A program made the position numbers and the translations under genes. From the NCBI GenBank assembly GCA_031284315.1, contig JAITAB010000006.1:1-53422 (forward strand): a DNA stretch of 53,422 bases, given 5' to 3'. This DNA is from Campylobacteraceae bacterium. GTDB lineage: Bacteria; Campylobacterota; Campylobacteria; Campylobacterales; Campylobacteraceae. A model generated the notes under the pieces. That model was given only the letters and a program-made list of their open reading frames with translations. It searched no databases and was not told where the DNA came from. This document shows, piece by piece, positions 1 through 8,008 of the stretch (positions within the stretch are counted from its first letter, which is position 1; the number at the start of each line of letters is the position of its first letter).

Positions 1-283
1 CATTTTTAGCGATGATAGGATTGCCGATATTCTCCCATTCGCGGCTGATTTTGTTGAATTTCATGTTCGTTCCAATGGTTACATTTTGATATATTACAAC
101 ATTTTCACAAATCTTAGCGGCAATAATTATACACCCGCGGGCGTGGTGCGCAAACAATACGCTTTTGTCTATTTCCATGCATTTTATCTCGCAGCAATAG
201 AATTTTTCCAGCACATTTTCCGCTATTTTTTTCAGTATTTTATGCTTTGAAAAACAGTTTATTTTTACCAATGTATCAAACAT
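1..283 (-). CDS. Serine O-acetyltransferase-like protein, 5' part only (runs off window)
   Basis: An open frame starts at an ATG at 283 behind AAGGAGCG and stays open to the window edge (94 codons). The product begins MFDTLVKINCFSKHKILKK. It then shows hexapeptide-repeat features: an HHARG segment followed by IIIAAKICENVVIYQNVTIG and, near the edge, GNPIIAKN. This is the pattern of the left-handed beta-helix acyltransferases, with the HxxRG-like segment and V-T-I-G coils seen in CysE-type serine acetyltransferases and in polysaccharide O-acetyltransferases. CysE would make O-acetylserine for cysteine synthesis, but the short N-terminus and missing C-terminus leave a sugar or capsule acetyltransferase equally possible. 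Family call fairly sure, substrate unsure. Confidence 0.7.
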   Translation of the reverse strand, partial: MFDTLVKINCFSKHKILKKIAENVLEKFYCCEIKCMEIDKSVLFAHHARGCIIIAAKICENVVIYQNVTIGTNMKFNKISREWENIGNPIIAKN

Positions 284-567
284 ATTTCACGCTCCTTGCC
301 ATGATGATCCAATAAATTCCTTATATTATTATGCATAATGTCAATCTTATTTTTGTTTTTTATACAATTTCTTCGGAAAATTTCTATGCAAATAGCGTAT
401 AACTGCCGCCGACACCACTCAAATATAAGCCAACAAGCGCGAACACAAGTATCTTTAAGTCGTCAAGTGCGCACAGTTTCGCTACATACAACGCATTTCA
501 TTCATGTATTTTTACGCAAATTACAAAAATAAATTGTATTTTCTATATTTTCACAGTTTACAAGATT
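284..567. other. Spacer with no convincing gene
   Basis: About 280 bases lie between the acyltransferase start and the end of the next minus-strand gene. A plus-strand open frame (338-532) has no ribosome binding site and atypical composition. On the minus strand, 384-491 could encode a 35-residue hydrophobic peptide from a TTG start, again without a ribosome binding site. The acyltransferase promoter should lie near 290-340. I see no RNA gene here. Confidence 0.4.
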
Positions 568-957
568 TTATTTTTTGTAATACAACGCCCCACTAATGCC
601 GCCGCCGCCGATATTAAGCGTAGTGTCATCAATAAATTTATAGATAGTGGTAACTTCACTGTCTTCTTCGCTCGGAGTCCATGCGCCGTTTGTTACGGCT
701 GAATGAGTCTGCTTAAATGTGATAGAACCGTAGCCGGGCGAAATTTCCTTATAGGTAAATGTACCTTTGTAATAATGCTCGCCAAATTCGCCTTCCAATT
801 CGCTATACTCTTCATATTTGCCGCCGTTGAATGTATAGCGGTGCATTTCATTTTTTGTAAATTCCCAAGTTCCATCAAAGGAATTTTTAGCGCCGTCGGC
901 ATTGCAGACCGATAACAGCAAAAACATCAAAATGCCCCAAATCCGCATCGTTTTCAT
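568..957 (-). CDS. Small exported protein, lipocalin-like
   Basis: The frame is open further upstream, but the ATG at 957 is the sensible start. It gives MKTMRIWGILMFLLLSVC, a typical signal peptide (positive N-end, hydrophobic core), and a GAGA purine run lies just upstream. The mature part, about 110 residues, is rich in beta-strand patterns, Gly and aromatic residues (NSFDGTWEF, YTFNGGKY, GTFTYKE). It looks like a small lipocalin-like beta-barrel domain of periplasmic or outer-membrane proteins. The Cys at the end of the signal core is not in a good lipobox (LSVC). No enzyme motif is visible and the function is unknown. It lies downstream of the vWA/J-domain pair on the same strand, about 140 bases away, and may or may not be co-transcribed. 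Confidence 0.6.
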   Translation of the reverse strand: MKTMRIWGILMFLLLSVCNADGAKNSFDGTWEFTKNEMHRYTFNGGKYEEYSELEGEFGEHYYKGTFTYKEISPGYGSITFKQTHSAVTNGAWTPSEEDSEVTTIYKFIDDTTLNIGGGGISGALYYKK

Positions 958-1098
958 AGAAAATCTCTCATTTTTTTCATTATTATATTTAAAAAAGAAG
1001 TATAATGTAAATTTATTTATTTTGTCAATACATTTTTTTAGATATAATAACCAACATAAAATATTATACAAAAATCAAGAATATTTTTCATGTTATTC

Positions 1099-2058
1099 CT
1101 ATTTTATTTTTTTTATATCATTTTTACTGCTTAATCGTTTTCTTTGCTCGGCTTTTTTTGCTATTTCTATAAGTTTTAACTTGTTTGGCGCACTCTTTTT
1201 TAATTTTTTTTCAAGGTCATCCAGATGACCTGCATCTTTTGCTGCTGCTGCCATAATAATATCTACCAGATCGTCAATTCTTTCAACGCCTATTACCATC
1301 CCACCTGTAACATTGGCTATCCATGAAAAGAAATTGGGCGGTTCCAAATATAGTAATTTTTTGTTAAAATCTCCAACCTCAACGTTTTGCAACCCTTGCA
1401 ATTCATCTTGTCTTCCTCCATAATGACCGCAATAAACACTATTAATAGTGATTTGTTTTTTAAACAATTGTTGGGTAATATTAAAAAAATCATATTGGGA
1501 TGGACAACGCTCTGCTGGATGTGGGCTCGCATCTCCAAAAATCACTACTGAGTGAGAATTATATTGTTTCCAATTCATATTTTGCAGCAAATCATTTAAT
1601 GCATCTTCTACGGCTTCATCTGCATCGCCACCATGTCCTGTAGATGTTGCATTTATGAAATTTACTAGTTCTTGGATATTTAAAGTTAGTTGTTGTATCT
1701 TTGTAACATAGTGGTCTTCACACTCAGGATCATGATCAAGATAAAATATAATACCGATCCTAAGATTTTTTATAAGAGGAAATAATTCATTACAAAGATC
1801 AACAAATTTATTTTTCAAAAGGCTATGATAAACTTTCATAGAACCAGTCAAATCACCAACCAATACCAAATCAAGCCCTTTCTCATTGGTAAGAATATCT
1901 TTCTCAACAGAAGAGTCCCCAGTCTTCAGAACAGAAGCAACTGATGTTTTTTTGCTTAAATCAAACTTTGATATGGTCTTTGCAGGTTTATCCCTACCTA
2001 CCATTGTCCCCGTTTTCCGAATTGTCGGTAAATTCAATTTGTTTTCTTTTTCATCCAT
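1099..2058 (-). CDS. von Willebrand factor A (vWA) domain protein with MIDAS
   Basis: A 319-residue soluble protein without signal peptide or membrane segment. Residues about 62-260 form a vWA (Rossmann-like) domain. The first beta strand LDLVLVGDLTGSM carries the MIDAS loop (D69-x-T71-x-S73, Thr in place of the usual first Ser). The second metal-loop Thr lies in STGHGGDADEA (T140) and the third Asp in VVIFGDASPH (D176), so the divalent-metal adhesion site looks complete. The N-terminal 60 residues are polar and probably flexible; the C-terminal 40 are Lys-rich and helical. It starts at ATG 2058 behind a perfect AGGAGG, 12 bases after the stop of the J-domain gene, so the two form one transcript. 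In bacteria such cytoplasmic vWA proteins usually act as metal-dependent binding partners in chaperone, stress or conflict complexes. The role here is unknown. Confidence 0.82.
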   Translation of the reverse strand: MDEKENKLNLPTIRKTGTMVGRDKPAKTISKFDLSKKTSVASVLKTGDSSVEKDILTNEKGLDLVLVGDLTGSMKVYHSLLKNKFVDLCNELFPLIKNLRIGIIFYLDHDPECEDHYVTKIQQLTLNIQELVNFINATSTGHGGDADEAVEDALNDLLQNMNWKQYNSHSVVIFGDASPHPAERCPSQYDFFNITQQLFKKQITINSVYCGHYGGRQDELQGLQNVEVGDFNKKLLYLEPPNFFSWIANVTGGMVIGVERIDDLVDIIMAAAAKDAGHLDDLEKKLKKSAPNKLKLIEIAKKAEQRKRLSSKNDIKKIK

Positions 2059-2070
2059 AATATTGCCCTC

Positions 2071-3450
2071 CTAACCTTTTTTCTTTTTTCTTTTTTCATC
2101 AAATTCTTTGCGTTTATTTTCATCCTTTAAAATGTCGTTTGCTTCATTTATTAATGCTGATTTTTGTCCGCATTCCTCAGTTTTATCAGAATTTTTATCA
2201 GGGTGATATTTCTTCATCATTTTTCTATATTGTTTTTTGATTTCATCTTGACTAGCATCGGGATTTATTTCAAGAATCTCATACCAATCAATAAACTCTT
2301 CTTCCTGTATATTTTCTTCTTCGGTATTTGCCTCCCTGCCAGCCCACTCATTCAAAATCGTCAAAAGCAGTTCATAATTCTTGCATGTCGAAAGTCCGAA
2401 AATGATATTTCTATAGCTTTCAGAAAATTCCCACGATTTGATATTTTTATCAGCATTATTAATATAATCTTCAATACTACCCAGCCATTTATCAATAGAG
2501 TCCGGCAAACCACTGTTTGATTCTGATTCTATGTGTTCCTTTACTTGCTGATATTGAACCTTGAGTTCTTCAAATGATTTATCTATTTCTGAAATCGGCG
2601 TACTAAATCCCTTAAATGTTCCTTCGCAATACTTTTCATCCAGTTCGTCAAATTGAGTTTTTATATCCGCAAGTGATTTCTTCGCTTGTCGAATTGCTTC
2701 CTTAACAACAATTTTTGCCGCTTTTCCGTCTTCGGTGTCGTCAAACTTAATATTATCTAAAAACTCTTGAGAACTATTTATATCTTCGAGTTTTCTGTCG
2801 TATTCCTCTATCTTCGTCTTTAGAGAAGATTCTATCTTTTCCCTTCTGGATTCAAATTCCGCTTCTTTTATTTTTATATCGTTATCAATTGTTTTCGCTT
2901 TTTCAAAAATAGCATCAGCGGATGCCTCTTTCTCAGTAGCTAAACTAGTCTTTCTGACAGCTTCTTTCTCAAGATTGCTGATATTCTCTTTCTGTTTTTC
3001 TAATTCATCAAATAATGTTTGATATTTCTCTTTCGCTTCTTTAGATTCAGATTTTACTTTTTCTGCCTCTGCCTCTCTTTCTTTGACTTTAATATCATGG
3101 TCTGAATTTTCCTGTTCCCTTTTTCTATTTTCCGCTTTACTGGCTTCAAGAATTATTTCTTCTCGTCGTATCTCTTTCTTTCGTTCTTCTATATCATCTT
3201 CAGATATTTTAATTTTATTTTCTCTTTCTAATAGAATATTCTCTTTTACTTTATTTTCTTCGACTAATTTTTCAAACCTTTTATTTAATTCGTAACTCTG
3301 TCGGGCAATTTCAAGAGTGCTTTTTTGAGTATCTTTTGTTTCTTCTTGAATTTTATTTGATTGTTGGATATTGATATCAAGACGATTTTGTCGTTCCTGT
3401 AATTCTTGATCTTTCTTTTTTCCTTTTGTCAAAAAAGACATAAAAGTCAT
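2071..3450 (-). CDS. Coiled-coil protein with C-terminal DnaJ (J) domain
   Basis: About 459 residues. The start is the ATG at 3450 (AAGGA 8 bases upstream) rather than the in-frame TTG at 3456. Residues about 10-240 are one long charged coiled coil (Glu/Lys/Gln-rich, almost no Pro or Gly). A second helical segment follows, including a compact part around DKWLGSIEDYI. The C-terminal 70 residues are a J domain: DWYEILEINPDASQDEIKKQ, a helix of basic residues, the HPD motif near 418-420, then helices III and IV. There is no Gly/Phe-rich or zinc domain, so this is a class C J protein that would recruit a DnaK/Hsp70 to a particular client. It is the first gene of a two-gene unit with the vWA protein. 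Base composition is more AT-rich than the housekeeping genes around it, suggesting an accessory origin. Function unknown. Confidence 0.8.
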   Translation of the reverse strand: MTFMSFLTKGKKKDQELQERQNRLDINIQQSNKIQEETKDTQKSTLEIARQSYELNKRFEKLVEENKVKENILLERENKIKISEDDIEERKKEIRREEIILEASKAENRKREQENSDHDIKVKEREAEAEKVKSESKEAKEKYQTLFDELEKQKENISNLEKEAVRKTSLATEKEASADAIFEKAKTIDNDIKIKEAEFESRREKIESSLKTKIEEYDRKLEDINSSQEFLDNIKFDDTEDGKAAKIVVKEAIRQAKKSLADIKTQFDELDEKYCEGTFKGFSTPISEIDKSFEELKVQYQQVKEHIESESNSGLPDSIDKWLGSIEDYINNADKNIKSWEFSESYRNIIFGLSTCKNYELLLTILNEWAGREANTEEENIQEEEFIDWYEILEINPDASQDEIKKQYRKMMKKYHPDKNSDKTEECGQKSALINEANDILKDENKRKEFDEKRKKKKG

Positions 3451-3605
3451 ATCCAAAATCCTTAAATTATAAATATTGTTTTGTAATTTTTATTATATAT
3501 ATTTTAATTCTATAATATTCTGCATAATTTTATGCTGAAATTGATATCATTTATTTTTTTATAAATATTATATAACATAACAATTTTTAAATACCCTCCA
3601 TGCTT

Positions 3606-3803
3606 TCACCCGCCGCCGACAAAGCGTAGAAATTCCACACTGTCGTCTTCTTTTAATTCGTATGTTTTCCAATCCTCTTTTTTAACGACACTCAAATTTA
3701 CCGCCGCCGCCATGACTTGATTTTCTATCCCAAGCTCTTTTATCAATGCTTCTATGCTCTTTGCGTCTGTTTTTAACTCTTCGCCGTTTACCCGTAAAAC
3801 CAT
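3606..3803 (-). CDS. thiS: Sulfur carrier protein ThiS
   Basis: A 65-residue ubiquitin-fold protein beginning MVLRVNGEEL and ending FLRFVGGG. The C-terminal Gly-Gly is the residue pair that ThiF adenylates and that then carries the thiocarboxylate sulfur for building the thiazole of thiamine. Length and terminal motif match ThiS. The ATG at 3803 lies one base after the TAA of the MidA-like gene, with AAAAGG at a good distance; a TTG five codons upstream is also in frame but would lie inside the neighbour. It is the last gene of the UPF0126-argD-midA-thiS run. No thiF, thiG or thiH is adjacent; a ThiE-like gene lies at 34.9 kb. Confidence 0.88.
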   Translation of the reverse strand: MVLRVNGEELKTDAKSIEALIKELGIENQVMAAAVNLSVVKKEDWKTYELKEDDSVEFLRFVGGG

Positions 3804-3804
3804 T

Positions 3805-4827
3805 TTATGCCTTTTCAAATCTCATCATGTTAAAACGCTCGCCCAAAAAAGAGGGGTCTATAAGCTGTATCGCTTTGCCAAGTTCCATTCTGTATTCGCT
3901 TTCTTTAACGCTGTTTTTCAAAATTTCCAGCAGGTCAATCAGTCCAAATTCCACAAGCGCGTTAGCTTGTTTGCAAAATGCGCGCTCTTCAAAACCAGCG
4001 TTCCTAAAAGCATCCTTTAAATGCAAAAAATTCACATCGTATGTCAAATCGCTTTTTTTGTACAGAGATTTTAGACTTAAATTTTTAACGCGCTTGGATT
4101 TTGCATAATCCGTCAAAGAAAAAAACGGATATGTTTTGTGAGCGCTGTAAATACGCAGCGAAATATCTCCGCGCGGTTCTTTTTGCCCATAATCAAATGT
4201 GATAAATTCGCATTTTTGCACAGAATTTGAAAGGTCTAATGCAAATTCTTCGTATCCTTTTGCGATTTCGCCTTTTGCGATATTGTAACGCCCGCATAGC
4301 TTTTGCGTTTCTTTATCCATGTTATCAAAAATCGGATTGTTATCCGACATGTAGAGCATTTGCCCATCTTTTACCACTTCGCATGTAAATGCGTCAAACA
4401 GTTCGTTTGCAACGACAAAAGCCTCTTTTGCGCTAAACTCTTTCAAGCTTTTAAACCAGTGAAATTTCACCGCTTCGCCAAACGACTCTTTAAGATATTT
4501 TTTTTGTTCGGCTCTTATCTTTTCAAGCGGTTCTATGATGACGAATGTCAAACTCTCCAAAAGAGACGGTTTTAGCGTATAAATAAATTGCGCTATGTCG
4601 GCGCTCATGTATCCGCGATGCGCTCCTATCTCCACAACGGCGCAATTTTTTGACAAAAAACCGCTTTCTATAACGCTTATCAATCTTTTGGCGATAGTTC
4701 CTCCAAAAAACATGGAAGTCGTAGCCGAAGTTGCAAAATCGCCCTTTTTGCCTATCTCCGGCATGGACGCGTAGTAGCCGTCTTTTGCATAGAGCCACTC
4801 GTTCATGTATTGGCTAAACGGTATCAT
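3805..4827 (-). CDS. MidA/NDUFAF7-like SAM-dependent methyltransferase (DUF185)
   Basis: 340 residues. The N-terminal part has the family signature MIPFSQYMNEWLY, then GDFATSATTSMFFGG and the SAM-binding glycine motif VVEIGAHRGYMSADI near residues 85-100. An acidic strand (FVIIEPLEK) that would hold the ribose follows. This is the arrangement of the DUF185 family; its mitochondrial member NDUFAF7 dimethylates an arginine of a complex I subunit. In bacteria the substrate is not generally known, though protein arginine methylation linked to NADH dehydrogenase assembly is a reasonable guess. The gene overlaps argD by 4 nt (start codon inside the argD end) and is followed one base later by thiS, so translation is probably coupled. 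Confidence 0.8.
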   Translation of the reverse strand: MIPFSQYMNEWLYAKDGYYASMPEIGKKGDFATSATTSMFFGGTIAKRLISVIESGFLSKNCAVVEIGAHRGYMSADIAQFIYTLKPSLLESLTFVIIEPLEKIRAEQKKYLKESFGEAVKFHWFKSLKEFSAKEAFVVANELFDAFTCEVVKDGQMLYMSDNNPIFDNMDKETQKLCGRYNIAKGEIAKGYEEFALDLSNSVQKCEFITFDYGQKEPRGDISLRIYSAHKTYPFFSLTDYAKSKRVKNLSLKSLYKKSDLTYDVNFLHLKDAFRNAGFEERAFCKQANALVEFGLIDLLEILKNSVKESEYRMELGKAIQLIDPSFLGERFNMMRFEKA

Positions 4828-6011
4828 TTAAGCGTATCAAGCGCCTTTTCAAATCTCGCAAAACCCTCGTCAATTTCACCTTTTGAGATAGTAAGAGGCG
4901 GCAAAAATCTAACTGTATTTCGTCCTGCTTTCAGTACCAAAACCCCGTTATCAAAAGAGGCTTTTATAATTTTTGAAAGCGTATCGCCGTCTTTGCACTG
5001 CAAGCCTCTCATGAGACCAAGCCCCGTTTTATCCAAAAAGAGGTCGGGATATTTTTCGGCTGTTTTTTTTAATTTATCGTCAAAATGGTCAATACTCTTT
5101 TGCAAAGAGCCGTCCTTGTGGGATTTTTCCAAAATGTCCAATACTTCAAGCCCCGCGCGCGCGCTCAAAAAATTGCCTCCAAATGTGCTTCCATGGTCGC
5201 CGTAGGTAAATATATCCTTATGTTTCGTCATCACCGCGCCTATGGGAACGCCGCCGGCTAATCCCTTAGCGAGAGTTATAATATCGGGCTCTATGTCGTA
5301 GAGTTTTGAGGCTAAAAATTCGCCGCTTCTAAAAACGCCTGTTTGAACTTCGTCTATGATGAGCAAGAGGTCGTTTTTTTGCAAAAACACGGCAAGTTCT
5401 TTAATCTCTTTTTTGTCAAATGCCTGAACTCCGCCTTCGCCCTGCACAAGCTCTATCATAACGCCGATTGTTTCATCGTCTATAGCCGAATAGATATCTT
5501 TTATTTGATTTTTGTATGCAAAGCCCTCTGGATACGGGCTAAACGCGCTTTGATGGAAACTCTCCTGCCCCGTTGCTTTCAGCGTTGTTATGGTTCTTCC
5601 ATGGAATGAATATTCAAGCGTCAAGACTTTATATCGTTTGTTTTTAAATCTGTTTTGCCCGTATTTTCTTGCTATTTTTATCGCGCCTTCATTTGCTTCC
5701 GCGCCGCTGTTGCCAAAAAAAACAGCCATGTCAAAGCCGCTTAATTCTACCATTTTTTTGGCTAATTTTGCCTGCGGTTCTATCAAAAAAAGATTTGATA
5801 CATGCGTGATATTTTGTGTCTGTTCATATATGGCATCGGCTACTTTTTTGTTTCCATGACCAACGCTCGCTACGCCGATACCGCTCGTAAAATCTATAAA
5901 ATCTTTTCCGTCTTCGCTAAAAAGCGCAGCGTTTTTTCCTCTTTTGAAATTAACATAATTTCTATTGTAAGTATGCAGAACATACTCTTTATCCATCTCT
6001 TCAAAACTCAT
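4824..6011 (-). CDS. argD: Acetylornithine aminotransferase
   Basis: A class III PLP aminotransferase of 395 residues. Visible features are the phosphate-binding NSGAEANEGAIKIARK, SFHGRT, the Asp that pairs with the PLP nitrogen in LLIIDEVQTG, and the Schiff-base Lys in ITLAKGLAGGVPIGA. It converts N-acetylglutamate semialdehyde to N-acetylornithine in arginine synthesis; in many bacteria the same enzyme also serves lysine synthesis as succinyl-diaminopimelate aminotransferase. The start at ATG 6011 is chosen because TAGGAG lies 5 bases upstream, overlapping the stop of the preceding gene; an in-frame start at 6044 would extend into that gene. It is co-directional with its upstream and downstream neighbours. 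Confidence 0.9.
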   Translation of the reverse strand: MSFEEMDKEYVLHTYNRNYVNFKRGKNAALFSEDGKDFIDFTSGIGVASVGHGNKKVADAIYEQTQNITHVSNLFLIEPQAKLAKKMVELSGFDMAVFFGNSGAEANEGAIKIARKYGQNRFKNKRYKVLTLEYSFHGRTITTLKATGQESFHQSAFSPYPEGFAYKNQIKDIYSAIDDETIGVMIELVQGEGGVQAFDKKEIKELAVFLQKNDLLLIIDEVQTGVFRSGEFLASKLYDIEPDIITLAKGLAGGVPIGAVMTKHKDIFTYGDHGSTFGGNFLSARAGLEVLDILEKSHKDGSLQKSIDHFDDKLKKTAEKYPDLFLDKTGLGLMRGLQCKDGDTLSKIIKASFDNGVLVLKAGRNTVRFLPPLTISKGEIDEGFARFEKALDTLK

Positions 6012-6019
6012 TTGTACTC

Positions 6020-6631
6020 CTAATCTATTGTCGGTAATTTCCACTTTTTGTAATACGCCAAAAGCCGCAGAGCCGTTCCGATAATAAATATTATCATAGT
6101 GGTGAAAATATTTAACACTTTAAACTCATTTAGCGCATACATGCCAAGCGATACTATAATCGCGATTGTAGCATAAAAGTCGCTTGTGAGAAAAAACGGT
6201 ATTTTGTTTAAGACTATATCCCTAAGACAGCTTCCGCCCACAGCCGTTATAAGGCTTAATATTACGATGCCAAACACATTAAAACCTACTTCAATTCCCA
6301 CAAAAGTGCCGGCTATCGCAAACGAAACAAGTCCAAGCGTATCGCTTAAAATAAAAATCGTTGTCTGTTCAAGTTTATCATGTCTGTTTAATTTCAGCAA
6401 AATCGCCGCCGCAACTACGCCTATAACTAAAAAGGTCGGCATTAAATGCGTAAAGGTAAACGGCAGCCTGTCCGCTATCGCGTCTCTTGTAATGCCGCCT
6501 CCAAGAGCCGTTAAAAAAGCCGCTATAAAAATGCCGAGCATATCAAGTTTTTCTCTCACTGCCATGTAAAATCCGCTGAGAGCAAACGCTATAATCCCAA
6601 AAATTTCGGCAATTTCAAATAAATGGTTCAC
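6020..6631 (-). CDS. TRIC/UPF0126 family membrane protein (putative channel)
   Basis: 203 residues with about seven hydrophobic segments. Two related halves each carry the family glycine motif before an Arg-Asp: ALGGGITRD near residue 45 and AVGGSCLRD near residue 130. This repeat is the hallmark of the UPF0126 (YicG-like) family, whose prokaryotic members include trimeric cation channels resembling animal TRIC channels; a role in glycine uptake has also been proposed for some members. It is the first gene of the argD operon, with 8 bases to the argD start, and is divergent from the alcohol dehydrogenase gene. Transport specificity cannot be read from the sequence. Confidence 0.85.
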   Translation of the reverse strand: MNHLFEIAEIFGIIAFALSGFYMAVREKLDMLGIFIAAFLTALGGGITRDAIADRLPFTFTHLMPTFLVIGVVAAAILLKLNRHDKLEQTTIFILSDTLGLVSFAIAGTFVGIEVGFNVFGIVILSLITAVGGSCLRDIVLNKIPFFLTSDFYATIAIIVSLGMYALNEFKVLNIFTTMIIFIIGTALRLLAYYKKWKLPTID

Positions 6632-6710
6632 GCTCTTTTTGCCTTATTGTGTAATTAAAATTTGGATTATAACCAATTTTTCTTTTAAAATGGAGTTATT
6701 AGAGCTATTT

Positions 6711-6721
6711 TTTAGTATAAT
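6711..6721 (+). promoter_or_regulatory. Extended -10 promoter of the alcohol dehydrogenase gene
   Basis: The sequence TTTTTTAGTATAAT ends at 6721 (TATAAT 6716-6721), about 35 bases before the ATG at 6756. A T-run, AG/TG and TATAAT without a clear -35 is the usual Campylobacterota housekeeping promoter form. Confidence 0.55.
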
Positions 6722-6755
6722 ATATTTAAAATGTTTTTTTTGTAAAGGATATTTA

Positions 6756-7892
6756 ATGAAAGCGTTTAATTATTATAATCCCGTCAAAGTTATATTTGGC
6801 GGCAGGCAGACTGAAATTGCCGATATTTTAAAGGCGGACGGACATTCTAAAATTCTGCTCGTTTACGGTAAAAATTCCATTAAAAAGAGCGGGCTTTATG
6901 ATGAAATTTGTGCGTCTTTAAACGATAATGGCATAGAGTTTACAGAACATGGCGGAGTGAGTTCAAATCCAGTACTTTCGCATGCAAAAGAGGGCGCGCT
7001 GAAAGCAAAAGATACAACGGCTGTCCTTGCCGTCGGCGGCGGAAGCGTTATAGACGAAAGTAAAGCTATAGCCGCAGCCGTTGGAACAGGGTGCGATATT
7101 TGGGAGCTTTACGAAGGCAAAAAACCGACATGCGCGTTGGATTTGTATGTAATTTTGACGATTTCCGCCACAGGAAGCGAAGTAAATGACGGTTCTGTTT
7201 TGACAAACGAAGAGACAAAAGAAAAGCTGTCGTTTGGTTCGCCGCTGGTTTATCCGAGAGTCTCTATCGTAAATCCCGCGCTGGCATTGACTTTAAGTCA
7301 AAATTATATTGCGTACTCAGCCGTAGATATTATAGCCCATGTTTTGGAAATCTATTTTACAGCCGAAGAGCATCCAAAAATTCAAAACGGATTTTGTGAA
7401 AATATCGTAAAGAGCGTTATCAAAGCAGCGGAAAAGATATTGAAAAACCCAAATGACATGGACGCAAGAAGCGAATTTGCCTTGTGCGCTTCATGGGCAT
7501 TAAACGGGCTTACCTCTTTGGGAGTTGGAAATTATTCGTTTCCAAACCACATGATAGAGCATTCGTTAAGCGCGATATACAATGTGCCGCATGGAGCGGG
7601 ATTGGCGGTAGTATTGCCCGCATGGCTTAAATGGTTTTGCAAGTCTAACAAAAAACAGGCAAAGAGATTTGCGCAAAAAGTTTTCAATAAAAAGAGCGCA
7701 CAAGAAGGCATATCTGCATTAAAATCATGGTTTTCAGAGATAGGCGCGCCCGTAACTTTAAAAGAGCTTGGCATAGCAAATGGGGATATTGAAAAAATAG
7801 CCGAAAATGTGGATTTGGTTTCCGATAGATGGGGTCTTAAAGAGGAGTATCCGATAAAAACCATAAAAAAGATACTGAATTTAATGAAATAA
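6756..7892 (+). CDS. Iron-containing (group III) alcohol dehydrogenase
   Basis: 378 residues starting MKAFNYYNPVKVIFGG at ATG 6756, with AAAGGA upstream; the frame is open 39 codons further but has no initiation signals there. The N-terminal half has the NAD(P)-binding pattern VLAVGGGSVIDESKAIAAA. The metal site is given by an Asp and His in SAVDIIAHVLE and two later His in NHMIEHSLSA and VPHGAG. It is closest in pattern to butanol dehydrogenase/YqhD-type enzymes that reduce aldehydes to alcohols with NAD(P)H. The physiological substrate is unknown, and aldehyde detoxification or fermentation are both possible. It is a single-gene unit, divergent from the argD operon. Confidence 0.87.
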   Translation: MKAFNYYNPVKVIFGGRQTEIADILKADGHSKILLVYGKNSIKKSGLYDEICASLNDNGIEFTEHGGVSSNPVLSHAKEGALKAKDTTAVLAVGGGSVIDESKAIAAAVGTGCDIWELYEGKKPTCALDLYVILTISATGSEVNDGSVLTNEETKEKLSFGSPLVYPRVSIVNPALALTLSQNYIAYSAVDIIAHVLEIYFTAEEHPKIQNGFCENIVKSVIKAAEKILKNPNDMDARSEFALCASWALNGLTSLGVGNYSFPNHMIEHSLSAIYNVPHGAGLAVVLPAWLKWFCKSNKKQAKRFAQKVFNKKSAQEGISALKSWFSEIGAPVTLKELGIANGDIEKIAENVDLVSDRWGLKEEYPIKTIKKILNLMK

Positions 7893-7958
7893 TATAAAAA
7901 ATAGTATGAAAATTTGATTTTTTTCTTTTATAAAAACTATTTTTAAAAATTTTTTCTA

Positions 7959-7964
7959 TATAAT
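7959..7964 (+). promoter_or_regulatory. -10 box upstream of the OmpA-like gene
   Basis: TATAAT preceded by a long T-rich stretch, 45 bases before the ATG at 8009. Same promoter form as elsewhere in the window. Confidence 0.5.
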
Positions 7965-8008
7965 ACTATGTTTTAAAATTGCTTTCAAGGCTAAAAGGGG
8001 TCAAAAAA

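Noticed and set aside
3606-3803. ThiS ending in three Gly thought to be abnormal
   Set aside because: An FVGGG end is common in ThiS proteins; only the last two Gly matter for activation.
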